In this document: positions 19,088 to 26,372 of the stretch, in pieces
How positions within the stretch are numbered: the stretch's first letter is position 1
How the letters are laid out: each line of letters opens with the position of its first letter
Source: Aurantimonas marina
GTDB lineage: Bacteria > Pseudomonadota > Alphaproteobacteria > Rhizobiales > Rhizobiaceae
Assembly: GCF_017183135.1 (NCBI RefSeq)
Contig: NZ_JADDXW010000006.1
Location: 62,001-126,000 of the forward strand
Length of the DNA stretch: 64,000 bases
Reading direction: 5' to 3'
The notes under the pieces: model-generated
Told to the model about the DNA's origin: nothing
The model's input: only the letters and a program-made list of their open reading frames with translations
Databases searched by the model: none
Translations under genes and position numbers: made by a program

Positions 19088-20061
19088 TGTTGAAGGAAAG
19101 CGAACGCTGGACGATCGATCCGGTTCTCACCGTCGAGCATCTGACGATGCGCTTCGGCGGCCTGACCGCCGTCGATGATCTGAGCTTCAATGTCGGACGC
19201 GGCGACATCACCGCCCTAATCGGTCCGAACGGCGCCGGTAAAACCACGGTCTTCAACTGCGTCACCGGTTTCTATAAGCCGACCGAAGGACGCATCGCGC
19301 TGCGCCGCGGCCGCGGCATCCCGGAGGCAAAGGTCCGCGAACTGACCGACAGTGGCCGTCAGTACATCGACGCCGATTCCGGCTCGATCTTTCTCCTGGA
19401 ACGCATGGCCGACTTCAAGATCACCGAAGTCGCCGGCGTTGCGCGAACCTTCCAGAACATCCGCCTGTTCGGTGGCATGACGGTGCTGGAGAACCTGCTC
19501 GTTGCGCAACACAACAAGCTGATGGACGCGTCCCACTTCACCATCGGCGGCCTGATTGGCCTTCCCGGCTACCGCCGTGCGGCGGCGGCCGCCAAGGACA
19601 AGGCGATCGAATGGCTTCGTCATACGGGACTGCTTGATCGAGCGGACGATCCGGCGTCCGACCTTCCCTACGGTGCCCAGCGGCGTCTGGAGATCGCTCG
19701 GGCCATGTGTACCGATCCCTCGCTTCTATGCCTCGACGAGCCGGCCGCCGGCCTCAATCCGCGGGAATCGGCAGAACTCAACACGCTGCTGAAATACATC
19801 CGCGACGAGCACGATGTGTCTGTCCTTCTGATCGAGCACGACATGGGTGTGGTCATGGAAATTTCCGACCACGTCATCGTGCTCGACTACGGCAAGAAGA
19901 TATCGGATGGTTCGGCCGGCAAGGTTCGCAACGACCCGAAGGTGATCGCGGCCTATCTCGGCGTCGACGACGAGGAGGTCGACGCGATCGAGGACGATCT
20001 GCATATCAAGAAAGGCGGCGCCAACGCCGCGCCCGAAAGCACCCAGGGAGGCGCCACATGA
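19087..20061 (+). CDS. livG: Branched-chain amino acid ABC transporter ATP-binding protein LivG
   Basis: 324-residue ATPase. Walker A is GPNGAGKTT, the Q-loop lies in GVARTFQNIRLF, the signature is reduced to DLPYGAQRRLEIARAM (LPYGxQ is normal for LivG), Walker B is LLCLDEPAAGLNPRE and the switch His is in LIEHDMGVVMEISD. Compared with E. coli LivG (255 residues) it has an insertion of roughly 35 residues after Walker A (RRGRGIPEAKVREL onwards) and a C-terminal tail of about 35 residues rich in acidic residues. It works with LivF as a heterodimer under LivHM. Confidence 0.95.
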   Translation: MLKESERWTIDPVLTVEHLTMRFGGLTAVDDLSFNVGRGDITALIGPNGAGKTTVFNCVTGFYKPTEGRIALRRGRGIPEAKVRELTDSGRQYIDADSGSIFLLERMADFKITEVAGVARTFQNIRLFGGMTVLENLLVAQHNKLMDASHFTIGGLIGLPGYRRAAAAAKDKAIEWLRHTGLLDRADDPASDLPYGAQRRLEIARAMCTDPSLLCLDEPAAGLNPRESAELNTLLKYIRDEHDVSVLLIEHDMGVVMEISDHVIVLDYGKKISDGSAGKVRNDPKVIAAYLGVDDEEVDAIEDDLHIKKGGANAAPESTQGGAT

Positions 20062-20810
20062 GCGCCGTTGTCGAACCGGGACCGGCGGCCGAACCGTTGC
20101 TGATGATCCGGGGCCTGCAAACCTTCTACGGCAAGATCCAGGCGCTCAAGGGCGTCGATGTCGACGTCTACGAAGGCGAGATCGTTACCATGATCGGCGC
20201 CAACGGCGCCGGCAAATCGACGCTGATGATGACGGTTTGCGGCAATCCGCGCGCCCGCGAGGGCCAGATCGTCTATCGCGGCGAGGACATTACCCATCTG
20301 CCGACCCATTCCATCATGTCCAAGTCGATCGCCCAGTCGCCGGAGGGACGCCGGGTGTTTGGGCGCATGACGGTAATGGAAAATCTCCAGATGGGCGCGA
20401 TCCTGGAGGACGCCTCCGTTTTCGAGGACGATCTGCGCAAGGTCTTCGAATTGTTTCCGCGCCTCAAGGAGCGTCGGGGCCAGCGCGGCGGCACGCTCTC
20501 CGGTGGCGAGCAGCAGATGCTGGCGATCGGCCGGGCGCTGATGAGCCGGCCGAAGCTGCTATTGCTGGACGAGCCGTCGCTCGGCCTCGCGCCGCTGATC
20601 GTCAAGCAGATCTTCGAGGTCATCCGCGAACTCAACCGCAATGAAGGTCTGACGGTGTTCCTGGTCGAACAGAACGCCTTCCATGCCCTGCGGCTCGCCC
20701 ATCGCGGTTATGTCATGGTGAACGGTATGATCACCATGACCGGCACAGGCAAGGAACTGCTCGCCCGCGAGGAGGTTCGTAGCGCCTATCTCGAGGGAGG
20801 AGCGCACTGA
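20058..20810 (+). CDS. livF: Branched-chain amino acid ABC transporter ATP-binding protein LivF
   Basis: 250 residues from ATG 20058, overlapping livG by four bases. Complete ATPase motif set: Walker A GANGAGKST, Q-loop in SKSIAQSPEGRRVFG, signature TLSGGEQQMLAIGRALM, Walker B LLLLDEPSLGLAPL, switch His region replaced by the LivF-typical VEQNAFHAL. Second ATPase of the branched-chain amino acid importer. Confidence 0.95.
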   Translation: MSAVVEPGPAAEPLLMIRGLQTFYGKIQALKGVDVDVYEGEIVTMIGANGAGKSTLMMTVCGNPRAREGQIVYRGEDITHLPTHSIMSKSIAQSPEGRRVFGRMTVMENLQMGAILEDASVFEDDLRKVFELFPRLKERRGQRGGTLSGGEQQMLAIGRALMSRPKLLLLDEPSLGLAPLIVKQIFEVIRELNRNEGLTVFLVEQNAFHALRLAHRGYVMVNGMITMTGTGKELLAREEVRSAYLEGGAH

Positions 20811-21160
20811 TGGCGCCCGAAATGTCCTTGCTCTGGGAAGTCGCGATCGGCGAATTCCTGTTCGTGACGGTAATCCTCGGTGGCGGCGGCGCCTGGATGA
20901 TTGGCCGATCGACGGCTTTGACCTGGAGCGGGTGGGGTCTGATGGCGTTCTATGTCCTGCTTTTGACCATCGCGGTGCGCTTTATTCATTTCAGCCTCTT
21001 CGGCGGGACGTTCTTCCTGCCGCCGGCGACCTTCGGCGTGGCGCTCTACTATGCGGTGATCGATTACATCGTGCTGTTCGCCTTCGCGGCCGCCGGGCGC
21101 AGCTTCGTGCGCACGCGGCAGATGAGCCGGCAATACGGCGTTTTGCGCGGCAAGGCATAA
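20810..21160 (+). CDS. Small membrane protein of the liv operon (DUF6867-like)
   Basis: 116 residues with three to four hydrophobic helices (FLFVTVILGGGGAWMIG, WGLMAFYVLLLTIAVRFI, TFGVALYYAVIDYIVLFAFAAA regions) and a basic C-terminus. Its ATG shares one base with the livF stop, so it is part of the operon. Proteins of this type sit between livF and the binding-protein gene in many rhizobia (I recall DUF6867); their role is not known, and an accessory membrane component of the transporter is the simplest idea. Confidence 0.75.
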   Translation: MAPEMSLLWEVAIGEFLFVTVILGGGGAWMIGRSTALTWSGWGLMAFYVLLLTIAVRFIHFSLFGGTFFLPPATFGVALYYAVIDYIVLFAFAAAGRSFVRTRQMSRQYGVLRGKA

Positions 21161-21199
21161 TCAGCCCGACCGTATGATTCAGCATCATTGAAATTTTCG

Positions 21200-21222
21200 G
21201 CCGGCGCTATTCCAACGCCGGC
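21200..21222. repeat. GC-rich hairpin before livJ
   Basis: A perfect 7-bp stem (GCCGGCG 21200-21206, CGCCGGC 21216-21222) with a nine-base loop sits in the 154-base gap before the binding-protein gene, followed by a second small stem around CCCC/GGGG near 21240. It may attenuate read-through or stabilise the downstream mRNA, which in such operons is needed in excess. Confidence 0.4.
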
Positions 21223-21314
21223 AAATCCGGTCTTTAATCCCCGCCAGGAGGGGATGCACACTGCATCTCCGTGGCCCACCGGGCCGCCTCAAAGAATAAA
21301 CAGGGAAGATTCTC

Positions 21315-22538
21315 ATGAAGAAATTGCTTCTGGCGGGCGCAGCGCTCAACCTCGTCTTCGCGGGCGCGGCCTATGCTGAGATCACCATCGGCGTCGCCGG
21401 TCCGATGACCGGACAGTATGCGAGCTTCGGTGAGCAGCTGCGCACCGGCGCCGAGCAGGCTGTCGCCGACATCAACGCCAAAGGCGGCGTCAACGGCGAA
21501 ATGCTAAAGCTCTCCGTCGGCGACGATGCCTGCGACCCGAAGCAGGCGGTCGCGGTCGCCAACCAGTTCGCCTCGCAGGGCGTCCCCTTCGTCGCCGGCC
21601 ATTTCTGCTCGGGTTCTTCGATTCCGGCGAGCCAGGTCTATGCCGACGAGCAGATCGTCCAGATCTCGCCGGCCTCGACCAACCCCGACTTCACCGACAA
21701 GCGCCCCGGTGACGGCGTTTTCCGCGTCTGCGGCCGTGACGACCAGCAGGGCGAGGTCGCCGGCAAGTACATTGCCGACACCTTCCCGGATGCCAATGTC
21801 GCGATCATCAACGACAAAACCGCCTATGGTAAGGGCCTCGCAGACGAGACCCAGAAGACCTATGAGGCAGCTGGCAAGACCCCGGCCCTGGTCGAATCCT
21901 ACACGGCCGGCGAGAAGGACTACACGGCTCTCGTCACTAAGATGAAGGAAGCCCAGATCGGCCTCGTCTATGTCGGCGGCTACCACACGGAAGCCGGCTT
22001 GATGGCGCGTCAGATGCGCGAGCAGGGCATGGACACCGTGCTGATGTCGGGTGACGCGCTGGTCAGCGACGAGTATTGGGCGATTACCGGTGACGCCGGC
22101 CAGGGCACGCTGATGACCTTCTCGCCGGACCCGCGCAAGAACGAGGCAGCTGCTCCGGTCGTCGCCGAACTCGAGAAGCAGGGCAAGACCGCCGAGGGCT
22201 ACGTGCTCTACACCTATGCGGCGATCCAGGCCTGGGCCGATGCCGCGACCAAAGCCGGCTCGACCGACTACGACCCTGTCGTCGAGGCGCTCAATTCCAG
22301 CGATTTCTCGACGGTCATCGGAGACCTGAAATTCGACGACAAGGGTGACGTGACCTTGCCTGGCTACGTTCTCTACGAGTGGAAGGACGGCAAGTACGAC
22401 TACGTCGAAACCGCCGACGCCGGCGGCGCGATGATGTCCGATGAAAAAATGAAAGAGGGAATGGAAGAGATGTCGAAGGAAGGCATGGACGCCCCCTCCA
22501 AAGACGCCGAGAAGCCGGAAGAAACCGAGAGCAAGTAA
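21315..22538 (+). CDS. livJ: Branched-chain amino acid ABC transporter substrate-binding protein
   Basis: 407-residue periplasmic binding protein of the Leu/Ile/Val type. Signal peptide MKKLLLAGAALNLVFAGAAYA, then ITIGVAGPMTGQYASFGEQL, the family's typical mature N-terminus, with VGDDACDPKQAVAVANQFASQGVPFVAGHFCSGSS holding two cysteines that usually form a disulfide. Residues 1-370 cover the whole fold; the last 35 or so residues are an additional Met/Glu/Lys-rich acidic tail ending in EKPEETESK. It closes the liv cluster and is followed by a strong terminator. Confidence 0.94.
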   Translation: MKKLLLAGAALNLVFAGAAYAEITIGVAGPMTGQYASFGEQLRTGAEQAVADINAKGGVNGEMLKLSVGDDACDPKQAVAVANQFASQGVPFVAGHFCSGSSIPASQVYADEQIVQISPASTNPDFTDKRPGDGVFRVCGRDDQQGEVAGKYIADTFPDANVAIINDKTAYGKGLADETQKTYEAAGKTPALVESYTAGEKDYTALVTKMKEAQIGLVYVGGYHTEAGLMARQMREQGMDTVLMSGDALVSDEYWAITGDAGQGTLMTFSPDPRKNEAAAPVVAELEKQGKTAEGYVLYTYAAIQAWADAATKAGSTDYDPVVEALNSSDFSTVIGDLKFDDKGDVTLPGYVLYEWKDGKYDYVETADAGGAMMSDEKMKEGMEEMSKEGMDAPSKDAEKPEETESK

Positions 22539-22582
22539 GGCGATCGGCGAGCTCCGCCTTCCGTCATCCGACTTTGACAAGA

Positions 22583-22612
22583 CCCCGGCGCGCAGCGCCG
22601 GGGTTCTTTTTT
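22583..22612 (+). terminator. Rho-independent terminator of the liv operon
   Basis: A 9-bp perfect stem (CCCCGGCGC 22583-22591, GCGCCGGGG 22595-22603) with a 3-base loop is followed by TTCTTTTTT. This is the clearest intrinsic terminator in the window; it also separates the convergent enoyl-CoA hydratase gene. Confidence 0.93.
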
Positions 22613-22678
22613 GCCTGGCCTATGTGGGGTTTTGCACGCGACACAGACCGACCGCAAACCGGCGACGCAGGCCCGCCA

Positions 22679-23455
22679 TCAACCGTGCCGGAACGTCGCC
22701 TGCCGTTTTTCGCGGAAGGCCGACATGCCCTCCTTCTGGTCGCCGCCGGCAAACAGCGCGTGAAAGATCCGGCGTTCGTGCAGAAGTCCCTCGCGCAGAC
22801 CGACCTCGAAGGAACGGTTGGTCGCCTCCTTGGCGGTCATCGTCGCCGGCTTGGAGAACTCCGCGATCGTCGTCGCCGCGCCGAGCGCCTCCTCCATCAG
22901 TCTGTCCGCCGGCACCAACCGCGAAACGAGGCCGATGCGTTCGGCCTCCTCGGCGTCGATCATCCGGCCGGTGAGGATCATGTCCATCGCCTTGTACTTG
23001 CCGACCGCGCGGGTCAAACGCTGCGAGCCGCCCATGCCTGGAATGATGCCGAGCTTGATCTCAGGCTGACCGAACTTGGCGCTGTCGGCCGCGACGATGA
23101 GATCGCACATCATAGCCAGTTCGCAACCACCGCCCAGCGCGAAACCGGCGACGGCCGCGATCATCGGCGTGCGCACCCGCTCCAGCGCCTCCCATTCGGA
23201 AAACCAGTCGGCGAGCATCATCTCCATCGCCGAGCGATCTTCCATTTCCTTTATGTCGGCCCCGGCCGCGAAGGCCTTCTCCGAGCCGGTGATCAGGATC
23301 GCGCCAACCTCGGGATCGCGATCGAGTTCGGCCGTCAACCGAACAAGCTCGCGCATGACCGCGCTATTCAGCGCGTTCAGCGCCTTGGGGCGATCGAGGG
23401 TGAGGATCGCGACGCGGCCCTCGCGGCGTTGCAGGACGGTGTCGGTTTCGCTCAT
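22679..23455 (-). CDS. Enoyl-CoA hydratase/isomerase-family protein
   Basis: 258-residue crotonase-fold protein. The oxyanion-hole segments are [11 protein letters not shown] and [15 protein letters not shown]; the two catalytic glutamates expected for hydratase activity are present (GGGCELAM and [19 protein letters not shown]), so hydration of 2-enoyl-CoA in beta-oxidation is likely. A GGAGA box precedes the ATG at 23455. It is followed on the same strand, 100 bases upstream, by the SDR gene, and the two may form a fatty or amino acid degradation pair. Confidence 0.93.
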   Translation of the reverse strand: MSETDTVLQRREGRVAILTLDRPKALNALNSAVMRELVRLTAELDRDPEVGAILITGSEKAFAAGADIKEMEDRSAMEMMLADWFSEWEALERVRTPMIAAVAGFALGGGCELAMMCDLIVAADSAKFGQPEIKLGIIPGMGGSQRLTRAVGKYKAMDMILTGRMIDAEEAERIGLVSRLVPADRLMEEALGAATTIAEFSKPATMTAKEATNRSFEVGLREGLLHERRIFHALFAGGDQKEGMSAFREKRQATFRHG

Positions 23456-23554
23456 GGATTGTCTCCCGGTTTATCGAGGCAAGACAAGCAAGACCGCTCG
23501 CCCGCGTGACAGGACGGCGGGCCGGCCTCGCGTTCGAGACCAGCCCACAGGCGC

Positions 23555-24331
23555 TTATTTAGGCTGCATCCGGATTGCACCGTCGAGGCGGATCGTCTCG
23601 CCGTTCAGCATAGGATTTTCAACGATATGGATAGCGAGCTTGGCATATTCCTCCGCCGTGCCGAGGCGCGAGGGAAACGGGATCGAGGCGGCGAGCGACG
23701 CCTGCACCTCTTCCGGCATGCCGGCCAGCATCGGCGTCTCGAAGATGCCGGGGGCGATGGTCATCACCCGGATACCGCTCTTGGCGAGGTCGCGCGCCAT
23801 CGGCAGGGTCATGCCGGCGATACCGGCCTTGGAGGCGGCATAGGCGATCTGCCCCATCTGCCCGTCGAAGGCCGCGACCGACGCCGTGCCGACGATGACG
23901 CCGCGCTCGCCGTCGGCGTTCAGCGGCTCGACCTCGGACATCCTCAGTGCCACCTGGGACGAGAGATTGAACGTGCCAATGAGATTGACCGCAATCACCT
24001 TCTGGAACAGCACCGGATCATGAGCCTCGCCGCGCGACACCGTCTTGCGGCCGACGGCGATACCGGCGCAATTAACCAGAATACGAGGCGTCCCATGCGC
24101 CTCGACGGCCTTGGCCAGGGCATCGGCCACCGACCCCGGGTCGGACACATCACACTTGACGAACAGGCCGCCAATCTCGTCCGCGACCGCCCGGCCGCCC
24201 TCCTCGTTCACGTCGAGCACGGTGACCTTCGCGCCCATCGCCGCGAGTGCCCGCGCCGTGCCGCGGCCGAGCCCCGATCCCGCACCCGACACGATCGCCG
24301 GCGTTATCTGTCCAATATCCAAGAATCTCAC
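23555..24331 (-). CDS. SDR oxidoreductase, 3-hydroxyacyl-CoA dehydrogenase type 2-like
   Basis: 258-residue classical short-chain dehydrogenase: cofactor motif GAGSGLGRGTA with VTVLDVN (an Asp after strand 2, favouring NAD), NCAGIA, and the catalytic S-x-x-x-Y-x-x-x-K set in TASVAAFDGQMGQIAYAASKAG. The extended region REAHDPVLFQKVIAVNLIGTFNL-like and the C-terminal PFPSRLGTAEEYAKLAIHIVENPMLNGETIRLDGAIRM strongly resemble human HSD17B10-type 3-hydroxyacyl-CoA dehydrogenases. Start is GTG 24331 or the TTG three codons later, both preceded by G-rich sequence. Confidence 0.9.
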   Translation of the reverse strand: MRFLDIGQITPAIVSGAGSGLGRGTARALAAMGAKVTVLDVNEEGGRAVADEIGGLFVKCDVSDPGSVADALAKAVEAHGTPRILVNCAGIAVGRKTVSRGEAHDPVLFQKVIAVNLIGTFNLSSQVALRMSEVEPLNADGERGVIVGTASVAAFDGQMGQIAYAASKAGIAGMTLPMARDLAKSGIRVMTIAPGIFETPMLAGMPEEVQASLAASIPFPSRLGTAEEYAKLAIHIVENPMLNGETIRLDGAIRMQPK

Positions 24332-24524
24332 CCCCAGTTTCGCCGGCCGACTCGATCGTCTCTCGCGGTCGGTCCCTATTCCCGATGAATTAGCACGTCG
24401 CTGGACCTACGAAAGCCCCGGATGAAGGGCCCCCGCCACAGAAGCGATATCGAGCGGCCACCTTCCCTGCCCCGCCGCCCTGTCGTATGCAGCGCGCAAA
24501 GCAACATCCGGCCTGGAGTTTGGC

Positions 24525-25382
24525 ATGTCCCGCACCGTCTACGTCAATGGCGATTACCTTCCCGAGCAAGACGCGAAGATCTCCGTCTTCGATCGCGGCT
24601 TCCTCTTTGCCGACGCAGTCTATGAAGTGACCAGCGTCCTGTCGGGCAAGCTCGTCGACTTCGCCGCCCATATGAAACGGCTCGAGCGTTCGCTATCGGA
24701 GCTCAAGATGGCAGCCCCGGCCAGCGAGGCGGAGCTTCTGGCAATCCACCGGGAGTTGGTGAAACACAATCACATCGATGAAGGCCTGATCTACATGCAG
24801 GTAGGCCGTGGCGCGGCCGATCGCGACTTCCTGTTTCCGCCGAAAGACACCAAACCGTCGCTGGTTCTTTTCACCCAGGCAATGGGGCTGCGCGACAAGC
24901 CGGCGGCGCGCACCGGCATCAAGGTCGCCTCGGTGCCGGATCTGCGCTGGGGCCGGCGCGACATCAAGACCGTGCAGCTGCTCTATCCCTCCATCGCCAA
25001 GACGGAAGCCAAAGCCAAGGGCGCCGACGACGCCTGGTTGATCGAGGACGGCATGGTAACAGAGGGAACCTCCAACAACGCCTATATCCTCACGGAAGAC
25101 GGTGCGCTGGTCACACGCGCCCTGTCCCATGCGATTCTGCACGGCATCACCCGCGCCGCCGTGTTGCGAATGGCCGAAGAGGACGGCTTGCGGATCGAGG
25201 AGCGCAGCTTCACGCTAGACGAGGCCAAGCGGGCGAAGGAGGCCTTCATCACCTCGGCCTCCGCCTTCGTGCTGCCGGTGGTGGAGATTGACGGCGTGAC
25301 GCTCGGCGACGGAACACCCGGCCCGGTAGCGCGGCGACTAAGGGAAATTTATCTGGCCGAGGCGGAACGCACGGCGATCTAG
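24525..25382 (+). CDS. dat: D-amino-acid transaminase
   Basis: 285-residue class IV (fold type IV) PLP aminotransferase. Motifs: DRGFLFADAVYEVTSV at the N-terminus, the PLP-binding lysine in RRDIKTVQLL, and the C-terminal EGTSNNAYIL and LSHAILHGITR phosphate-binding blocks. The overall pattern, especially SRTVYVNGDYLPEQDAKI and YMQVGRGAADRDF (compare YLQVTRG in known D-alanine aminotransferases), fits interconversion of D-amino acids and 2-oxo acids, supplying D-glutamate or D-alanine. Branched-chain aminotransferase is the alternative. GGAG lies seven bases before the ATG. Confidence 0.88.
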   Translation: MSRTVYVNGDYLPEQDAKISVFDRGFLFADAVYEVTSVLSGKLVDFAAHMKRLERSLSELKMAAPASEAELLAIHRELVKHNHIDEGLIYMQVGRGAADRDFLFPPKDTKPSLVLFTQAMGLRDKPAARTGIKVASVPDLRWGRRDIKTVQLLYPSIAKTEAKAKGADDAWLIEDGMVTEGTSNNAYILTEDGALVTRALSHAILHGITRAAVLRMAEEDGLRIEERSFTLDEAKRAKEAFITSASAFVLPVVEIDGVTLGDGTPGPVARRLREIYLAEAERTAI

Positions 25383-25396
25383 GCAGCTCCGCGACG

Positions 25397-25462
25397 TCAC
25401 GGCCGGGAGCGGGCAGCGGCCACCGGGTTTCGTTTCTTGCGTTTGGGTTTCGTTTTATCCAT
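25397..25462 (-). CDS. Possible 21-residue basic peptide, divergent from glpR
   Basis: An ATG at 25460-25462 on the minus strand is preceded by AGGGAGG at ideal spacing and opens a 21-codon frame with eight Lys/Arg residues in its first twelve, including the stretch KKRNPVAAARS, ending at TGA 25397-25399. The RNPVA core is reminiscent of short basic proteins found in proteobacteria, but the similarity is weak and from memory. The same bases form the TTTCG repeats upstream of glpR, so either the peptide or the operator reading may be coincidental. Confidence 0.35.
   Translation of the reverse strand: MDKTKPKRKKRNPVAAARSRP
25428..25455 (+). promoter_or_regulatory. Candidate GlpR operator upstream of glpR
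   Basis: TTTCGTTT at 25428-25435 and again at 25448-25455, 20 bp apart, with TTGCGTTT (25437-25444) between them. The same half-site recurs three times upstream of glpD. DeoR-family regulators bind such repeated octamers, so autoregulation by GlpR is a reasonable inference. Confidence 0.45.
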
Positions 25463-25489
25463 GATCGCCTCCCTCTGGAGGAGTACGTC

Positions 25490-26278
25490 ATGCTGTCCGA
25501 CCGCCAAATGCAGATTCTCGAGGGCGCCAAGCGCTCGGGTCGCGTCTCCGTCGATGAACTGGCAGGACGCTACGACGTTTCCGTGCAGACCATCCGCAAG
25601 GATCTGAACGAGCTTTGCGATCAACGGCTATTGTCCCGCGTGCATGGCGGCGCCGTGCTCTCCTCCGGCGTGGAGAATGTCGGCTATGACGCGCGGCGGA
25701 CGATTGCAGCCGAGGAGAAGGCTGCGATCGGCAAGGCTGTCGCCGATCTCATTCCCGACCGGGCCTCGCTGTTCATCAATATCGGCACGACCACCGAGGC
25801 CGTGGCGCACGCCCTCCTTCGCCATGCCGGACTGATGGTGATCACCAACAACATCAACGTCGCCACGGCTATGCGGCCCTATCCGGAGATGGAGGTCGTG
25901 ATCGCCGGCGGCGTCGTGCGTCGCTCCGACGGCGGCATTGTCGGCGAGGCGGCCGTCGATTTCATCCGCCAGTTCCGGGTGGATTTCGCGGTGATCGGCG
26001 TTTCGGCAATCGATGTCGACGGGTCACTTCTCGACTTCGACTATCGCGAAGTGCGGGTCGCCCAGGCGATCATTTCCAATGCCCGTCATGTGATTCTGGC
26101 GTCCGATTCGTCGAAGTTCGAGCGCAGCGCGCCGGTGCGGATCGGCCACCTCGACCAGATGGACACCTTCGTCACCGACGTCGCGCCGGCCTCCATCCAC
26201 AGCATCTGTCGTGACAATGAAGTCCGTTTGATCGAGACCTCTCCGGCCACAGTTGACCGAAACAGGGGGCATCGTTAA
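25490..26278 (+). CDS. glpR: DeoR-family glycerol regulon repressor
   Basis: 262 residues. The N-terminal winged helix (RQMQILEGAKRSGRVSVDELAGRYDVSVQTIRKDLNELCDQRLLSRVHGGAV) is the DeoR signature; the C-terminal DeoRC sensor domain has INIGTTTEAVAHAL, VITNNINVA, VIAGGVVRRSDGGIVG and VIGVSAIDVDGSLLDFDYREVRVAQAII, a set typical of GlpR, which is released from DNA by glycerol 3-phosphate. GGAGGAG precedes ATG 25490. It lies immediately upstream of glpD, and both promoters carry TTTCG repeats. Confidence 0.93.
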   Translation: MLSDRQMQILEGAKRSGRVSVDELAGRYDVSVQTIRKDLNELCDQRLLSRVHGGAVLSSGVENVGYDARRTIAAEEKAAIGKAVADLIPDRASLFINIGTTTEAVAHALLRHAGLMVITNNINVATAMRPYPEMEVVIAGGVVRRSDGGIVGEAAVDFIRQFRVDFAVIGVSAIDVDGSLLDFDYREVRVAQAIISNARHVILASDSSKFERSAPVRIGHLDQMDTFVTDVAPASIHSICRDNEVRLIETSPATVDRNRGHR

Positions 26279-26279
26279 T

Positions 26280-26309
26280 TTTCGTTTGACCTTCGGTTTA
26301 GTTTCGTAA
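26280..26309 (+). promoter_or_regulatory. Candidate GlpR operator upstream of glpD
   Basis: Three half-sites TTTCGTTT (26280-26287), TTCGGTTT (from 26292) and TTTCGTAA (26302-26309) place their CG steps at 26283, 26294 and 26305, exactly 11 bp apart, so they lie on one DNA face. The site begins two bases after the glpR stop and ends 63 bases before glpD. Confidence 0.55.
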
Positions 26310-26372
26310 TAGCCTTCATGATGTTCGCAATCGCAACTTAAATGTTGCACTGCGAAGCGTGGGGAGGCTCTT

